Assembly (NCBI GenBank): GCA_026645575.1
Contig: JAPKMW010000173.1
Span: forward strand, 1 to 13,441
DNA from: Caldilineaceae bacterium
GTDB lineage: Bacteria; Chloroflexota; Anaerolineae; Caldilineales; Caldilineaceae
DNA length: 13,441 nt
Direction: 5' to 3'
Made by a program: the position numbers and the translations under genes. Positions within the stretch are counted from its first letter, which is position 1; each line of letters begins with the position of its first letter. Positions 6,957 through 13,441 of the stretch are shown here, piece after piece. The notes below the pieces were generated by a model that made no database searches, was not told the origin of the DNA, and saw nothing but the letters and a program-made list of their open reading frames with translations.

Positions 6957-7345
6957 GAACGCGCCCTGAACGATACACGTTTTTGCCGTTATACGAGGAG
7001 TATGCCAAGAGTGAGTTGCCTGATTGTACCGTTGACAGCACAGCGGGGGATGCGGGGTTATTGACTAATCTATGCAACCGGGGACTACTCACCTTGGGGC
7101 CATTGGCAGCGGGCGTTGAAGTGGACAGCCAAGGAAGCGCCAAAAGGAAGGCTGCCGGCGTCATTTTCCCGCTTGGCGCGCTGTTGGTCGGTCAGTTGCT
7201 GGAATGCACCGCTGTCCCTGAACTGCGCAATCAGACCAAAGCGGTCGCCGGTCATTTGTTGCAACGGCTGGCAACGTGTACGGAACAGCAAAACATAGGT
7301 GAATATCGTCAGGAAAAGCTGTTTGCTTGAAGTTGCGGCTGCTTT
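6957..7345. other. 389-bp stretch with no convincing gene
   Basis: An open plus-strand frame runs through it (from ATG 6938 to stop 7330, 130 aa), but the protein has no recognisable motif, no ribosome-binding site at its start, and the start precedes the predicted transcription start of promoter A. A short frame at 7002 (about 20 aa) follows GAGGAGT but too closely. Minus-strand frames also lack family features. It may be a decayed gene, or specify an RNA expressed from promoter A. No function is proposed. Confidence 0.4.
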
Positions 7346-7401
7346 TGTTACTGCTTTGTTACCGATGATTGACCGGGGCTGTTACCACGCCCCGGTATGC
7401 T
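7346..7401 (+). promoter_or_regulatory. rightward activator-type promoter B, likely for the transporter operon
   Basis: TGTTAC starts at 7346, 7357 and 7380 (spacing 11 and 23), followed by TATGCT at 7396-7401, ten bases after the last box. The predicted start is near 7408, giving a leader of about 470 nt before the small ORF at 7881. It is the nearest recognisable promoter upstream of the transporter genes on their strand. The box-to-minus-10 geometry is the same as in promoter A. Confidence 0.6.
7372..7396. other. inverted repeat enclosing the last box of promoter B
   Basis: ACCGGGGC (7372-7379) and GCCCCGGT (7389-7396) are perfectly complementary around a 9-base loop that contains the third TGTTAC box. 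This lies upstream of the predicted start, so it acts at DNA level if at all. It could be a dyad site for a second regulator overlapping the activator box. Confidence 0.5.
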
Positions 7402-7880
7402 AGGCGTGAGATTGACAATGGGCTGTCGGTCAATCATTCGTAATCATTGTTGATCCATTACTGGGTGGGCGTCTGCGCCACATACCAGTAGCCAGACGAT
7501 ACGCATACGCTGCAATCGCCAATCTGTTGCGTGAAATTCATACCTATGATCACCCATTCTATTGCTTGTTGTACCACCTATTGTTGTTCCTTCTCCTACG
7601 CTGGGCGTGGGGCCTGCTGTCGATAGCGGGCGCTCGCCTGGGAGAGAATGGCGCTTGCCTCTGTCGTAACAGAGCGACGCTGACTCAGGCGAGATGAGTA
7701 TGCTTCCTGAACAGCGACCGACAAGCCCATCACCCACCCTCTCCCTTTTGCCAACGAGTAGCCCGCTGCTTTACCGCTCTTACATTCTTGCTGCGTACGG
7801 AAAATTATTGTTTTGACCAAGGTGCGACTTTTTGCCGCTGACCATGCCTTTGGTTGCCTTGAAAACAGGGAGATCAACCG
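7402..7880 (+). promoter_or_regulatory. long probable leader of the transporter operon
   Basis: This stretch of about 480 bp has no supportable gene on either strand. It contains an inverted repeat pair ATTGAC (7411-7416)/GTCAAT (7429-7434) near the predicted RNA start and a nested three-stem structure at 7633-7693. The remainder is pyrimidine-rich without clear motifs. A secondary promoter close to 7780-7815 cannot be excluded, but no good -35/-10 pair was found. It matches no riboswitch class that I recognise. Confidence 0.4.
7633..7693 (+). ncRNA. candidate structured RNA element in the transporter leader
   Basis: CTCGCCTG (7633-7640) pairs with CAGGCGAG (7686-7693), extendable inwards by a G-U and a G-C pair. 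Inside it, CTCTGT (7659-7664) and ACAGAG (7669-7674) form a perfect hairpin with a CGTA loop, and a short GCG/CGC pairing can form between them. The nested arrangement in 61 nt suggests a folded 5-prime leader element. It matches no riboswitch or attenuator I know, and could also be a relic of a mobile palindromic repeat. Confidence 0.35.
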
Positions 7881-8087
7881 ATGTTACAAACAAAAACAGT
7901 CACAACGATCCCTTTCTTCACTTGGCTCAACACTTGGTTGACGCCACTGATCCAGACCGCTCCCCCTGAACCAGCGCCACTCGTCACTACCGGTGGAACG
8001 GGTGCGCCTCAGGGCGAGAATCATCTACCGCTTCCTGACGAAGAGAAGGAAGCGTATATCGTCTACCTGCCGCTCTTTGTACCTTAA
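7881..8087 (+). CDS. small hypothetical protein leading the transporter operon
   Basis: A 68-aa open frame that I do not recognise. The start is well supported: GGGAG lies 8 nt before the ATG. The stop is 35 bp before the binding-protein gene on the same strand. The N-terminus has an amphipathic stretch (IPFFTWLNTWLTPLIQ), followed by a Pro/Gly/Thr-rich middle and an acidic patch (PDEEKE) before a hydrophobic tail. There is no lipobox, no cysteine and no full-length membrane helix. It could be a small transporter accessory peptide or a leader peptide whose translation affects the downstream gene. It could also be spurious; the good ribosome-binding site and position argue for translation. Confidence 0.5.
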   Translation: MLQTKTVTTIPFFTWLNTWLTPLIQTAPPEPAPLVTTGGTGAPQGENHLPLPDEEKEAYIVYLPLFVP

Positions 8088-8122
8088 CACACGATCAACC
8101 AATCAAACCGAGAAAGAGAACT

Positions 8123-9310
8123 ATGAAGATTTACCATCTGCTCTATCATAAGAAATGGCTGTTGTTCAGCGCTGTATTGAGTCTGCTCCTGAGCGCTTGT
8201 GTGGCGCCCATTGCACCGGCGGCGGAAGGTGGCGCAACAACAGAACCGATTTACATTGGTGTTAGCGGCCCTTTGACCGGCCAAAACGCCCGCTACGGCG
8301 AACAGTGGAAAAAGGGATTTGACTTAGCCTTAGACGAGATCAACGGCGCCGGCGGCATCAATGGTCGCCCGTTGGAATATCTCTTTGAAGATTCGCAAAG
8401 CGACCCCAAACAATCGGTGGTGGTGGCGCAAAAGTTTGTCGCTGACCCGCGCATTATTGTCGAATTGGGTGATTTTAGCAGTGGTGCGTCGATGGCCGCT
8501 TCGCCCATCTATCAACGCGCCGGCTTGGTGCAGTTCGGCTTTACCAATTCCCACCCCGACTTTACCAAAGCCGGTGGCGATTACACCTGGAGCAATTCTG
8601 TCACCCAGGCCCAGGCGGCGCCAGCGTTGGCCGATTTTGCCGTGACAACCTTGGGCCAAAAGAAGCTGGCCGCCTTCCACCTGAATACTGACTGGGGTAA
8701 GACGACCTATGATCTCTTTGCGGCCCGTGTCCAGGAACTGGGTGGTGAAGTGGTCGCCACCGAAGCGTACCTGGCCGAGGAAAAAGACTTCCGTTCGGCC
8801 CTGACCCGTGTGCGTGAGGCCAGCCCGGACGCCATTGTCCTCATCGCCTACCAGGCTGACGGCGCGTTGATCGTCCAGCAAATTCGCCAAAATGGTCTGG
8901 AACTACCCCTCATCGGCCCCGGCTCGCTCCAGTCACCCGACTTTCTGAAATTGGGCGGCGCCGATGTCGAGGGCGTCCATATTCTTGGTCAATTCCTACC
9001 CGATGACCCGCGACCAGAAGTCAAGAATGTGGTGGACAAATACAAGGCAAAATACAACGAAACCCCCGACTATTTTGCCATCCACGCCTATGATACATTG
9101 CACCTGATTGCCAAAGCCATTGAAATTGGCGGCGCCACCCGCGAAGGTGTTCATGCGGCGCTGCCTCAACTGAAGGATGTGCCGAGTGTGATCTACGGCA
9201 AGGCGACCTTTGACCCTGAAACGCGCCGTGTGCAAAACCCTAGCTTTGTCGAACTGCAAGTCAAAGATGGCGCCTTTGTGCCGTGGGATGGACAGGTCAC
9301 TGGTCAATAG
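8123..9310 (+). CDS. branched-chain amino acid-type ABC transporter substrate-binding lipoprotein
   Basis: The extracytoplasmic receptor of the HAAT-family importer encoded downstream. The N-terminus MKIYHLLYHKKWLLF has lysines then a hydrophobic stretch, and the lipobox LSAC places the lipid-modified cysteine at position 26. The mature part is a periplasmic-binding-protein type 1 fold (LivJ/LivK/AmiC-like, Peripla_BP_6). It begins IYIGVSGPLTGQNARYGEQ and has the typical INAAGGINGRPL-like segment (here INGAGGINGRPL). At 395 aa it is a normal length. GAGAAAGAGA before the ATG is a purine-rich ribosome-binding site. Ligands in this family include Leu/Ile/Val, other amino acids, urea and short amides, and the sequence alone does not tell which. 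The gene is followed 49 bp later by a USP gene. Confidence 0.93.
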   Translation: MKIYHLLYHKKWLLFSAVLSLLLSACVAPIAPAAEGGATTEPIYIGVSGPLTGQNARYGEQWKKGFDLALDEINGAGGINGRPLEYLFEDSQSDPKQSVVVAQKFVADPRIIVELGDFSSGASMAASPIYQRAGLVQFGFTNSHPDFTKAGGDYTWSNSVTQAQAAPALADFAVTTLGQKKLAAFHLNTDWGKTTYDLFAARVQELGGEVVATEAYLAEEKDFRSALTRVREASPDAIVLIAYQADGALIVQQIRQNGLELPLIGPGSLQSPDFLKLGGADVEGVHILGQFLPDDPRPEVKNVVDKYKAKYNETPDYFAIHAYDTLHLIAKAIEIGGATREGVHAALPQLKDVPSVIYGKATFDPETRRVQNPSFVELQVKDGAFVPWDGQVTGQ

Positions 9311-9359
9311 CGTCAACCATTCATTGTTGTCCATTCATGATTAGGAGGGAGGTCATCCT

Positions 9360-9905
9360 ATGCGTCGTATTCTCATCCCACTCAATATCTCGGAGATCAG
9401 CCCAACCATTCTGCCGGTGGTGCGTCATCTCTTCCCGCCGGCCGAGGTGGAACTGATTTTACTAGGGGTGACGCAACGGCCGGATAGCCCAATCCTGCTA
9501 GATGGCTATGCCGGCGACATTCCGCACGCCACCTATCTAGCGCCGTGCAGCGACGAAGAATGGGAGTGTCACCAGCAGCAGTTTGCTGTAGAGCTAAAAC
9601 AACTGGCCGCAACCCTGCGCGACCGTGGCTACAGCGTACAGACCATCGTGCGAGTCGGCGAGCCGGTCGCACAGATTCTGGCTGCGGCAACGGCGGATAC
9701 CTATGATCTCATTGCAATGGCGACACGCGGTCGCACCGGCCTGGCGCGGCTGCTCTTGGGCAGTGTGGCCGAGAGCGTCTTGCGGCAAGCCCCGATCCCG
9801 ATGTTACTCATGCAGACTGCGCTTGCCGTTAAAGAAAGCCCAACCGCCGCTCAGGCCAAATCGGAAACTTTGATCTATGAACCAGCTCTGGCACACGCTC
9901 TTTGA
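9360..9905 (+). CDS. universal stress protein embedded in the transporter operon
   Basis: A single-domain UspA-family protein of 181 aa. It begins RRILIPLN, the usual first strand, and has the nucleotide-loop segment [31 protein letters not shown] at about 120-150. This is close to the ATP-binding signature G-2x-G-9x-G-S, with Ala in place of the first Gly. About 27 extra residues follow the domain. A very strong ribosome-binding site (AGGAGGGAGG) lies 7 nt before the ATG. The last 29 bp overlap the start of the permease gene in another frame, so the two are probably translationally coupled. USPs tied to transporters are known (for example TeaD with the TRAP transporter TeaABC), so a role in gating or monitoring this importer is a reasonable inference. 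Confidence 0.93.
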   Translation: MRRILIPLNISEISPTILPVVRHLFPPAEVELILLGVTQRPDSPILLDGYAGDIPHATYLAPCSDEEWECHQQQFAVELKQLAATLRDRGYSVQTIVRVGEPVAQILAAATADTYDLIAMATRGRTGLARLLLGSVAESVLRQAPIPMLLMQTALAVKESPTAAQAKSETLIYEPALAHAL

Positions 9906-11712
9906 CCAAACCATCAACGGCCTGGTGATCGGCAACATCTATGCCCTCACCGCCGTGGGGTTGGCGCTGATTTTTGGGGTAGGCAATTTGATTAATTTTG
10001 CCCACGGTTCCGTCTATATGATCGGCGCCTATGTCGGCTGGGTCTGTGTCACCTGGCTGCACCTGCCACTGGTTGTCACCTTTGGCGTTGTCGCCCTGGT
10101 TTGCGGCCTGCTCGGCATGGCGATTGAGCGGGTCGGCTTGCGCAGTTTGCAAAATTCGGCGCGCATCGCCCCACTGCTCGCCACTATTGGCATTAGTTTT
10201 GTGCTGGATCAATTGACCCAGCTTCTCTTTACCGCCAACCCCCAATCCTTTCCCAACCCGTTGCCGACCACGCGCATCCCCATTGGCGGCGTCACCATCG
10301 GCTGGATCGACCTGCTGATTGCCGGCGTGGGCGGCACGGTGGCGCTGTTGCTCTTTCTCTTCTTGCGCTTTACCAAGCTGGGCTGGGCATTGCGGGCCAC
10401 GGCGCAGGATCGGGAAGCGGCGCAACAGATGGGGGTGGATGTCAACCGCGTCAACCAGACCGCCTTTGCCCTGGCCGCGATCCTGGGCGGCATTGCCGGC
10501 ATGTTGGTCGGCATTTACTTTAGCACCGTCTATCCGACCATGAGCTTTCAAGCCGGGCTAAAGGGTTTTGCGGCCAACTTGCTGGGCGGTTTGGGCAATA
10601 TTCCCGGCTCGATCATCGGCGGGCTACTGTTGGGGTTAATCGAGAGCTACGGCGTTCACTTCTTTGGCGCCACCTATCGCAATCTCTTTGCCTTTATCAT
10701 TCTGCTCGTGGCCCTGGTTTGGCGACCGGGCGGCCTCTTTAGTCGGCAACGCAAAACGCCGCCGGAGCCGCTTACCGGCACCTTTGTTTCCAACAACCGC
10801 GCGTTTGTTTTACCGTGGTGGGCCGTTGGTGGGTTGGTGACGGTTGCGCTGGCGCTGCCGCTCGTTGTCACCAATCCCTATCTGCTCCAGATCCTCACCA
10901 ACGCCTGGCTCTTGAGCATGGTGGCGATCAGCGTGACCCTGGTGACCGGCACGGCTGGACAGACCTCGCTGGGCCACGCCGGCTTTCTCGCCATCGGCGC
11001 TTATGCTTCGGCGCTGCTTATGCTCCGGTTGCAATGGCCTTTTGAACTGGCCTTGTTGACGGCGGGCGTCATTACGGCGCTGCTGGGGACATTGCTGGTC
11101 CTGCCGGCTTTTCGGCTGCGCGCCCATTATGTTGCGATTGCCACGCTGGGTATTGGCGAAATTGTCAGCCAGGTCATCTTGAACTGGGACAGCTTGACCA
11201 ATGGCGTCATGGGCATCACCAATCTGCCGCCGCCGGCCTTTTTGGGCCTTGTTGCCATCTTTCCGCGGGAAGTCTATTGGTATGCACTAGGACTGCTCCT
11301 GCTAGCGTTGCTGCTCCAGTGGCAGTTGTTGCGTTCACCGTTGGGCCGCACCTGGCGCTCCTTGCGCGAAGATGATGTGGCAGCGCAAGCCTATGGCATC
11401 AATCTCAACCGCTATAAGGCATTGGCCTTTGCCGCCAGCGCCTTTGTCGCCGGGATCAGCGGCGCCTTCACCGGCCACATGTACACCTATATCAACCATG
11501 AGACCTTTACCAACACTACCTCGATCCTGGCGTTGACCATGGTGATCCTGGGCGGCATGGGCAACATGCTGGGCGCCGTGATTGGCGCGGTGGCGCTGAC
11601 CGCCTTACCCGAACTCTTGCGGGGGCTGGCCGATTATCGTTACATCTTTTACGGGCTGGCGCTGCTGGTGATGATTCGCTTCCGGCCCCAAGGTTTATTG
11701 GGGTCGATCTAA
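9877..11712 (+). CDS. fused LivH-LivM permease of the HAAT ABC transporter
   Basis: A single 611-aa membrane protein that joins the two permease subunits usually encoded separately. Residues 1 to about 290 are LivH-like: [20 protein letters not shown] at the start, the coupling-helix region around [14 protein letters not shown], and the end VWRPGGLF. A short polar linker (about 290-307) follows. Residues from about 308 are LivM-like: [22 protein letters not shown], the second coupling region [19 protein letters not shown], and the end [11 protein letters not shown]. Both halves look complete and are rich in membrane helices. The start overlaps the USP gene by 29 bp, and the weak ribosome-binding site suggests coupling to it. 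It ends 2 bp before the first ATPase gene. Confidence 0.93.
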   Translation: MNQLWHTLFDQTINGLVIGNIYALTAVGLALIFGVGNLINFAHGSVYMIGAYVGWVCVTWLHLPLVVTFGVVALVCGLLGMAIERVGLRSLQNSARIAPLLATIGISFVLDQLTQLLFTANPQSFPNPLPTTRIPIGGVTIGWIDLLIAGVGGTVALLLFLFLRFTKLGWALRATAQDREAAQQMGVDVNRVNQTAFALAAILGGIAGMLVGIYFSTVYPTMSFQAGLKGFAANLLGGLGNIPGSIIGGLLLGLIESYGVHFFGATYRNLFAFIILLVALVWRPGGLFSRQRKTPPEPLTGTFVSNNRAFVLPWWAVGGLVTVALALPLVVTNPYLLQILTNAWLLSMVAISVTLVTGTAGQTSLGHAGFLAIGAYASALLMLRLQWPFELALLTAGVITALLGTLLVLPAFRLRAHYVAIATLGIGEIVSQVILNWDSLTNGVMGITNLPPPAFLGLVAIFPREVYWYALGLLLLALLLQWQLLRSPLGRTWRSLREDDVAAQAYGINLNRYKALAFAASAFVAGISGAFTGHMYTYINHETFTNTTSILALTMVILGGMGNMLGAVIGAVALTALPELLRGLADYRYIFYGLALLVMIRFRPQGLLGSI

Positions 11713-11714
11713 CG

Positions 11715-12629
11715 ATGACACTACTGCAAATCCGGCAGATCTCACGCAACTTTGACGGCGTCTTGGCGGTTGACAACGTGAGCTTTACGGTCAATGAAGG
11801 GGAAACCATCAGCGTGATTGGCCCCAATGGCGCCGGCAAGACGACTTTGTTTAATCTGATCACTGGCCTTGACCAGCCAACCGCTGGTGATATTATCTTG
11901 GCCGGTAAGTCACTGGTTGGGTTGCCGGCGGCTCGTTTTGCGGCGCACGGTCTCGCCCGCACCTTTCAGCATGGCCGTGTCTTTGGCAATTTGAGTGTGC
12001 TGGATAATGTCCTGCTGGGCGCTCATGCCCGGCGCCGGGCGGCCAATGCACGCTTGCCGTTGCTGGGGCTTTGGCAAGAGCTAGTCAGTGCGCTGGTGCG
12101 CCCCGCCCGCGCCAAAGCCGAGGAAGCACAGTTGCGCCAGGAAGCGGAAGCGATTCTCGCCCTCTTTGGCGACCGCGTAACGCCCCGGCTGCACCAGCCG
12201 GCCTACAGTCTCTCCTATGCCAACCGGCGGCGGGTAGAGATGGCGCGGGCTTTGGCGCTCCAGCCCCGCCTCTTGTTGCTCGATGAACCGACCGCCGGCA
12301 TGAATCCGACCGAGACTGCCGAAGTATTGGAATTTATTCGCTTGCTCAAAGGGCGTGGCCTGACCATTCTGTTGATCGAACACAAGTTGTCGCTGGTCAT
12401 GCAACTCTCGGATCGGGTGATTGTCATGGACAATGGGCAACAGATTGCGGAAGGCGCCCCCGACGCCATTCGCAACGACCCCCGTGTGATTGAGGCGTAC
12501 TTGGGCCATAAACAACGCAAAGCGGAGCCGCCCGCACCGAATGGACACCCCCATGCCGCCGCGTCGCTGTTATCGCCTGCTGCGCCTGCGCCACATCCAG
12601 TGTTAGAGGAGGGAGCGGCAACCCCATGA
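11715..12629 (+). CDS. livG: LivG-type ABC transporter ATPase
   Basis: The first nucleotide-binding subunit of the importer. Walker A is GPNGAGKT (36-43), Walker B/catalytic Glu is LLLLDEP with Asp190-Glu191, and the switch histidine is His223 in LIEHK. The LivG-specific insert (LLGAHARR...LFGDR) is present. The signature motif reads LSYAN (166-170) where LSYG is usual, so the signature glycine is alanine. The C-terminus EAYLG, where LivG proteins normally end, is followed by about 45 Pro/Ala/His-rich residues of low complexity, making it 304 aa instead of about 255-260. The gene starts 2 bp after the permease stop and overlaps the next ATPase gene by ATGA. Confidence 0.93.
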   Translation: MTLLQIRQISRNFDGVLAVDNVSFTVNEGETISVIGPNGAGKTTLFNLITGLDQPTAGDIILAGKSLVGLPAARFAAHGLARTFQHGRVFGNLSVLDNVLLGAHARRRAANARLPLLGLWQELVSALVRPARAKAEEAQLRQEAEAILALFGDRVTPRLHQPAYSLSYANRRRVEMARALALQPRLLLLDEPTAGMNPTETAEVLEFIRLLKGRGLTILLIEHKLSLVMQLSDRVIVMDNGQQIAEGAPDAIRNDPRVIEAYLGHKQRKAEPPAPNGHPHAAASLLSPAAPAPHPVLEEGAATP

Positions 12630-13342
12630 CGGCGCCATTATTACACCTGCAAGGCATCGACACCTTTTATGGCCCCATGCAAGTGCATTTCGGTCTCGAA
12701 CTTCAGGTCGAGCCGGGCGAGATTGTTTGCTTGTTGGGCGGCAATGCCAGCGGCAAAAGCACCACCATGAAGGTCATCTTGGGGCTGGTAAAGCCACGCG
12801 CCGGCAAGGTCATCTTGGGTGGTCGGGAAATCACCGGGTTGGCGACGCCCAAGGTCGTGCGGCTAGGGCTGGGTTCCGTGCCGGAGGCGCGCCGGATCTT
12901 TGCCAATATGACCGTGCGCGAGAATCTGTTGATGGGCGCCTACAAACGCAACGATAAAGCCGAGATCGCCCTGGACTATGAGCGAACCTTGGCAATCTTT
13001 CCCCGCCTGCGTGAGCGGATCAACCAGCCGGGCGGCGTTCTCAGCGGCGGGGAACAGCAGATGCTGGCGATTGGGCGGGCGCTCATGGGGCGGCCCCACC
13101 TAATCTGCATGGATGAGCCGACAATGGGCTTGTCCCCCCTCTTTGTCGATCGGGTGCTGGAACAGATCCAGACGATCAATCGCCAGGGGGTCACCATCTT
13201 TATGGTGGAACAAAACGCCAACCTCGCCCTCCAGATCGCGCATCGCGGCTACGTGTTGCAAAATGGGCGGATTGTTCTCAGCGGCCAGGCACAGGCTCTG
13301 CTCGACAGCCCGCAGATTCAGGCGGCGTATTTGGGGACATAA
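12626..13342 (+). CDS. livF: LivF-type ABC transporter ATPase
   Basis: The second nucleotide-binding subunit, 238 aa, the normal LivF length. Walker A is GGNASGKS (38-45), the signature is LSGGEQQ (139-145), and Walker B is ICMDEP with Asp163-Glu164. The usual LivF feature of Gln in the H-loop position (VEQNANLAL) is kept, as is the GLGSVPEARRIF segment typical of LivF. Walker A has Ala-Ser where GAGK is more common, still a functional pattern. The ATG overlaps the stop of the LivG-type gene (ATGA), implying coupled translation, and AGAGGAGGGAG lies upstream. This is the last gene of the operon within the window. No clear terminator is visible in the 99 bp that follow. Confidence 0.95.
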   Translation: MTAPLLHLQGIDTFYGPMQVHFGLELQVEPGEIVCLLGGNASGKSTTMKVILGLVKPRAGKVILGGREITGLATPKVVRLGLGSVPEARRIFANMTVRENLLMGAYKRNDKAEIALDYERTLAIFPRLRERINQPGGVLSGGEQQMLAIGRALMGRPHLICMDEPTMGLSPLFVDRVLEQIQTINRQGVTIFMVEQNANLALQIAHRGYVLQNGRIVLSGQAQALLDSPQIQAAYLGT

Positions 13343-13441
13343 GAGAGACTGAGATAAAAAGAGAGTAACTATTCAGGCAAGCAAGCAGGGCGAAAGGGCA
13401 AGCCGAGTAAAGCATTAGACAAAGCATCAAGAATGGAAATG

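Noticed and set aside
6874..7330. Protein-coding genes of 96, 130 and 136 residues on either strand
   Set aside because: No recognisable motif and no well-placed ribosome-binding site. The frames overlap promoter A or oppose it, and the predicted proteins look like random translations.
149..7531. Repeated CAATCTGTTG motif at 149, 246 and 7520 (13-bp match CCAATCTGTTGCG between 245 and 7519)
   Set aside because: Matches of this length are near chance level in 13 kb, there is no consistent spacing to promoters, and a copy lies within the kinase gene.
13343..13441. Start of another gene or a terminator after the LivF-type gene
   Set aside because: No stem with a T-run and no ribosome-binding-site/ATG pair can be judged in these 99 bp. 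An ATG at 13439 is at the window edge only.

Overview
The window looks like a chromosomal segment of a Chloroflexota bacterium, possibly Caldilinea- or Anaerolinea-like. This is an inference from moderately high GC, the style of the two-component system, universal stress proteins (USPs) tied to a branched-chain-amino-acid-type ABC transporter, a lipoprotein-anchored solute-binding protein, and short heptamer tandem repeats between genes. No rRNA, tRNA, CRISPR array or intact mobile element was seen.

Layout, left to right. (1) 1-303: a regulatory region with degenerate AGTC repeats, a possible leftward promoter, an 11-bp-phased operator array (TGTTAC boxes) and a sigma70-type promoter facing right. 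(2) 304-3177, plus strand: a histidine kinase (TM-sensor-TM-HAMP-PAS-HisKA-HATPase) followed 30 bp later by an OmpR/PhoB-type response regulator. (3) 3256-5665, minus strand: a sugar-acid catabolic pair. The enolase-superfamily dehydratase is transcribed first, and a DapA-family aldolase/dehydratase lies downstream. They are separated by two heptamer repeat arrays in opposite orientation, and a good TTGCAA-N17-TATAAT promoter lies upstream. (4) 5961-6680, minus strand: a degenerate USP-like protein. (5) 6681-7880: a 1.2-kb region without a convincing gene but dense in regulatory structure. It holds five TGTTAC boxes facing the USP gene, two rightward promoters of near-identical architecture, hairpins and a nested fold. 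(6) 7881-13342, plus strand: a transporter operon made of a small peptide ORF, a substrate-binding lipoprotein, a USP, a fused LivH-LivM permease, and LivG- and LivF-type ATPases, with overlaps or near-zero spacing from the USP onward.

How it may work together. The kinase/regulator pair has the architecture of PhoR/PhoB- or PhoR/PhoP-type systems. Regulators of that family bind direct repeats spaced 11 bp apart. Arrays with exactly that geometry sit near the kinase gene, in front of the divergent USP gene, and 480-500 bp in front of the transporter operon. The simplest hypothesis is a small local regulon in which this two-component system controls itself or a gene to its left, the USP, and the transporter. 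The signal (phosphate, nitrogen or other) cannot be read from the sequence. The sugar-acid gene pair has its own promoter without these boxes and is probably controlled separately.
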